Shown: positions 19,687-20,413 of the stretch, piece by piece | Position numbering within the stretch: the stretch's first letter is position 1 | How the letters are laid out: each line of letters starts with the position of its first letter | Made by a program: the position numbers and the translations under genes | Notes under the pieces: generated by a model | The model's database searches: none | What the model was told of the DNA's origin: nothing | The model's input: the letters and a program-made list of their open reading frames with translations, nothing else | Virus record (IMG/VR): IMGVR_UViG_3300044732_001203 | Location: 1-20,413 of that record | Source of the DNA: a virus | Length of the DNA: 20,413 nucleotides | Strand: one strand, 5' to 3'

Positions 19687-20413
19687 GACGGAACCTGCTC
19701 TTTCTCCGGGAAATAATCACTCGACACTAGGTGCATACTGTCCTGCATATGAGCCACGAGACTCTGAAACATTCGCTGCACTTGCTGCTTCTTTCGGTCG
19801 AGGTTCTCAGCGATTTTTCGCTCGCCCTCACTTAACACCATGTCGATTGTTACGGGATTCTTTTGCCCGAAGCGGTAGCATCGCCGCACGACTTGGTAGT
19901 ACTGCTCAAAAGAGTGACTCGGAAAGATCACCTCGTGATTGCAGATTTGAAAGTTGAGTCCCCACGCTCCAATCTTAGGCTTGCATACCAGCCGACGAAC
20001 CTGGCCCTTTGCGAATCCAAGCAGGTATTCTTCCTTCTGCTCATCACTCATTGATCCCTTGACCTGCACGCAATCGTCGAGCATCTTTTCAAGCAGATCA
20101 CATTCAGGATTCAGTTCGCCCCACAACGCCGTAGATCCGTTGTGATTGTTCGCCAGTTCGACAGCCTTTTCGCATCGCTCTTTGATCGTTACGCGGCGTT
20201 CTTCTCGCTCCTCTCGCATATCGTTTGCTGACATTGCGAAAAGATTTCCGGCTCTTGCCTTAGTGCATTCGATGATGTGTGCTCGCTCGGTCAGTGGCGG
20301 AAGAATAAATCGACTATCATCAAACCCGAGGTCAGAAGGTTTTTGAATTGATCTTGCCCACGAGCAAACCCACGACCAAAACGGTTCTTCAGCGTGACCG
20401 CGAAAACGGTATT
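19677..20413 (-). CDS. SNF2-type DNA helicase, C-terminal part (start beyond window)
   Basis: About 244 residues are visible and the frame is open to the right edge. KPKIGAWGLNFQ (motif V type) and SFEQYYQVVRRCYRFGQKNPVTID (motif VI, with RR..R.GQ) identify the second RecA-like domain of an SNF2-family helicase. Upstream of it RGHAEEPFWSWVCSWARSIQKPSDLGFDD matches phage members of this family. A Lys/Glu-rich helix follows motif VI. Its role is probably in phage DNA replication or transcription control; the ATP-binding motifs lie outside the window. It heads the operon seen here. Confidence 0.88.
   Translation of the reverse strand, partial: YRFRGHAEEPFWSWVCSWARSIQKPSDLGFDDSRFILPPLTERAHIIECTKARAGNLFAMSANDMREEREERRVTIKERCEKAVELANNHNGSTALWGELNPECDLLEKMLDDCVQVKGSMSDEQKEEYLLGFAKGQVRRLVCKPKIGAWGLNFQICNHEVIFPSHSFEQYYQVVRRCYRFGQKNPVTIDMVLSEGERKIAENLDRKKQQVQRMFQSLVAHMQDSMHLVSSDYFPEKEQVPSWL

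Noticed and set aside
1-20413. Integrase, excisionase, repressor, transposase or attachment site
   Set aside because: None found on either strand, so a prophage state cannot be claimed from this window.

Overview
The window is a stretch of tailed double-stranded DNA phage or prophage (Caudoviricetes). Every supported gene lies on the minus strand, so transcription runs from high to low coordinates. Genes are packed tightly, with many 1-, 4-, 10- and 14-base overlaps, and most starts carry a GGAG/AGGGG-type Shine-Dalgarno sequence. The head genes (P27-type small terminase, HK97-type large terminase and portal, ClpP-like head protease) point to an HK97-like siphovirus-type packaging and head module. 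GC content looks moderate. A planctomycete host is a guess from the general look of the small proteins (for example a CPGGVCP motif near one C-terminus). It is not demonstrated. I see no integrase, repressor, tRNA, transposase or host gene, so lifestyle cannot be decided from this window.

Layout in transcription order. (1) 20413-17915, DNA metabolism: the end of a SNF2-type helicase, a DNA methyltransferase, a small HTH-like protein, a Cys-rich zinc-ribbon protein and a 48-residue membrane peptide. (2) 17914-17655, a non-coding block of five consecutive hairpins, two followed by T-runs, directly before a phage csrA gene. (3) 17654-13272, csrA, a small protein, a RuvC-like resolvase, a likely single-strand annealing protein, several small proteins, a replication initiator and a candidate helicase-loader protein. 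The initiator gene contains two identical-architecture clusters of 8-bp iterons plus a pyrimidine pentamer tract, which I read as a candidate replication origin inside the initiator gene, as in lambda O. (4) 13233-11275, a run of small genes starting with a ribbon-helix-helix protein, separated by gaps that share short repeated motifs. (5) 11181-7558, a promoter followed by a holin-like protein, a basic membrane protein, a papain-like cysteine peptidase, a membrane/lipoprotein-like protein, small proteins and a PAS-domain membrane protein: a plausible lysis or envelope module. (6) 7515-5266, fibre/baseplate-like proteins. (7) 5269-1, HNH endonuclease, terminases, portal, an inserted methyltransferase-fold protein and the head protease. 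Capsid and tail genes would lie beyond position 1.

The most interesting items are the candidate origin within the initiator gene, the structured csrA leader, the phage CsrA itself, the QxxLF sliding-clamp-type motifs in three proteins of the replication module, the PAS-domain membrane protein in the lysis region, and the repeated intergenic motifs among the small genes.
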